NCBI GenBank assembly: GCA_943788165.1
Contig: CALSPF010000001.1
Location: 124,001 to 188,000 of the forward strand
Direction of reading: 5' to 3'
DNA from: an uncultured Flavobacteriaceae bacterium
GTDB lineage: Bacteria; Bacteroidota; Bacteroidia; Flavobacteriales; Flavobacteriaceae
DNA length: 64,000 bases
Both the position numbers and the translations under genes were made by a program. The notes under the pieces were generated by a model, which was given only the letters and a program-made list of their open reading frames with translations, was not told the DNA's origin and searched no databases. This document shows positions 63,817 through 64,000 of this stretch, in pieces. Every line of letters begins with the position of its first letter. Within the stretch, counting starts at the first letter, position 1.

Positions 63817-64000
63817 CTAAAATTTTTCCATTTGTGTAAACGGAGCATTGGGAAAAAATATTTCAGTAAAAACAGTGGTTCCATTATCCCAGAAAAGTTC
63901 AATAGAGGTTTTGTCTAATAACATGATATCTTTTATGGTTTTGTCATTTGATATACGAGGAGCGAAAGATACTCTATGGGCAAATTTTTCAGAAAAGTCT
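63817..64000 (-). CDS. Glycoside hydrolase family 32 (levanase/invertase type), 3' end only
   Basis: Partial: the last roughly 60 codons, stop TAG at 63819-63817, open at the right edge. The visible part reads IMLLDKTSIELFWDNGTTVFTEIFFPNAPF, which matches the C-terminal beta-sandwich of GH32 enzymes (usual pattern D-xSSVE-F-DG-V-T--IFP). GH32 enzymes split sucrose, fructans or levan into fructose. With the fructokinase gene directly downstream on the same strand this gives a fructose-utilisation locus continuing beyond the window. The catalytic domain is not visible, so the exact specificity is unknown. Confidence 0.75.
   Translation of the reverse strand, partial: DFSEKFAHRVSFAPRISNDKTIKDIMLLDKTSIELFWDNGTTVFTEIFFPNAPFTQMEKF

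Noticed and set aside
1..64000. Mobile elements, CRISPR arrays, toxin-antitoxin pairs, biosynthetic clusters or defence islands
   Set aside because: No transposase, integrase, direct-repeat array, polyketide/peptide synthetase or known defence gene was seen; gene order looks like ordinary flavobacterial core.

Overview
The window is a gene-dense, low-GC stretch of chromosome from a member of the Bacteroidota, almost certainly a flavobacterium. Three things support this: an alternative complex III (act) cluster fused to cytochrome oxidase genes, a 2.5-kb-residue SprA (core of the type IX secretion system, T9SS) next to maeB/ruvA/gcvH, and promoters carrying the Bacteroidota -7 box TAnnTTTG instead of E. 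coli-like boxes. No prophage, IS element, CRISPR array or integron is visible. Nearly everything is core metabolism, respiration, envelope assembly and translation.

Layout. 1-8710: electron transport, with the 3' part of actB, then actC, actD, actE, actF, coxB, coxA, closed by a terminator. 8783-11729: ruvB, a convergent LacI-type regulator, and an AT-rich pair of small ORFs that look like pieces of an SRPBCC/GyrI-like protein. 11785-22885: maeB, ruvA, sprA, gcvH and a VanZ-like gene. 22909-28806: a TonB-like gene with its terminator, then the oxidase assembly/second-half operon (heme O synthase, two subunit III proteins, subunit IV, a thioredoxin-like protein without cysteines, SCO, DUF420 and a tiny CxxC protein). 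28880-34666: a five-gene MacAB/TolC-type export cluster with two permeases. 34743-39680: tsaB, a DUF255 thioredoxin-fold protein, an Nfu protein, a gamma-carbonic-anhydrase-like protein, murI. 39747-45840 (minus strand): nadK, DUF6089, uppS, bamA and two ompH/skp genes, a cell-envelope biogenesis operon. 45967-49270: pdxJ, a hydrolase, a GNAT protein, aspartate kinase. 49267-54903 (minus): serS, DUF4286, rsmA, mgtE and a 2-hydroxyacid dehydrogenase, plus ribF. 54995-59535: a large secreted metalloprotease with a T9SS sorting domain, translationally coupled to a lipoprotein. 59540-61779 (minus): prs, rplY, pth. Then tRNA-Leu(CAA), an enoyl-CoA hydratase, and at the right edge a fructokinase-like PfkB gene following the 3' end of a GH32 fructan/sucrose hydrolase.

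How the genes work together. Menaquinol is oxidised by ActBCDEF and electrons pass to the adjacent caa3/aa3-type oxidase. The oxidase is completed by genes 16 kb downstream that make heme O, the remaining subunits and the Cu-delivery proteins. SprA is the outer-membrane translocon that would export the metalloprotease at 55-59 kb. BamA and the OmpH/Skp proteins would fold SprA, the TolC protein and DUF6089-type barrels.

The most notable anomalies are broken reading frames in genes expected to be intact. coxB has two opposite single-base shifts, and the fructokinase has an out-of-frame start next to an A6 run. The SRPBCC/GyrI-like pair may be a third case. These could be sequence errors or real mutations, and the reads would decide. 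I did not find a convincing undescribed multi-gene system. The best candidates for novelty are the ORF pair at 10.9-11.7 kb and the small conserved-looking proteins of the oxidase assembly operon.
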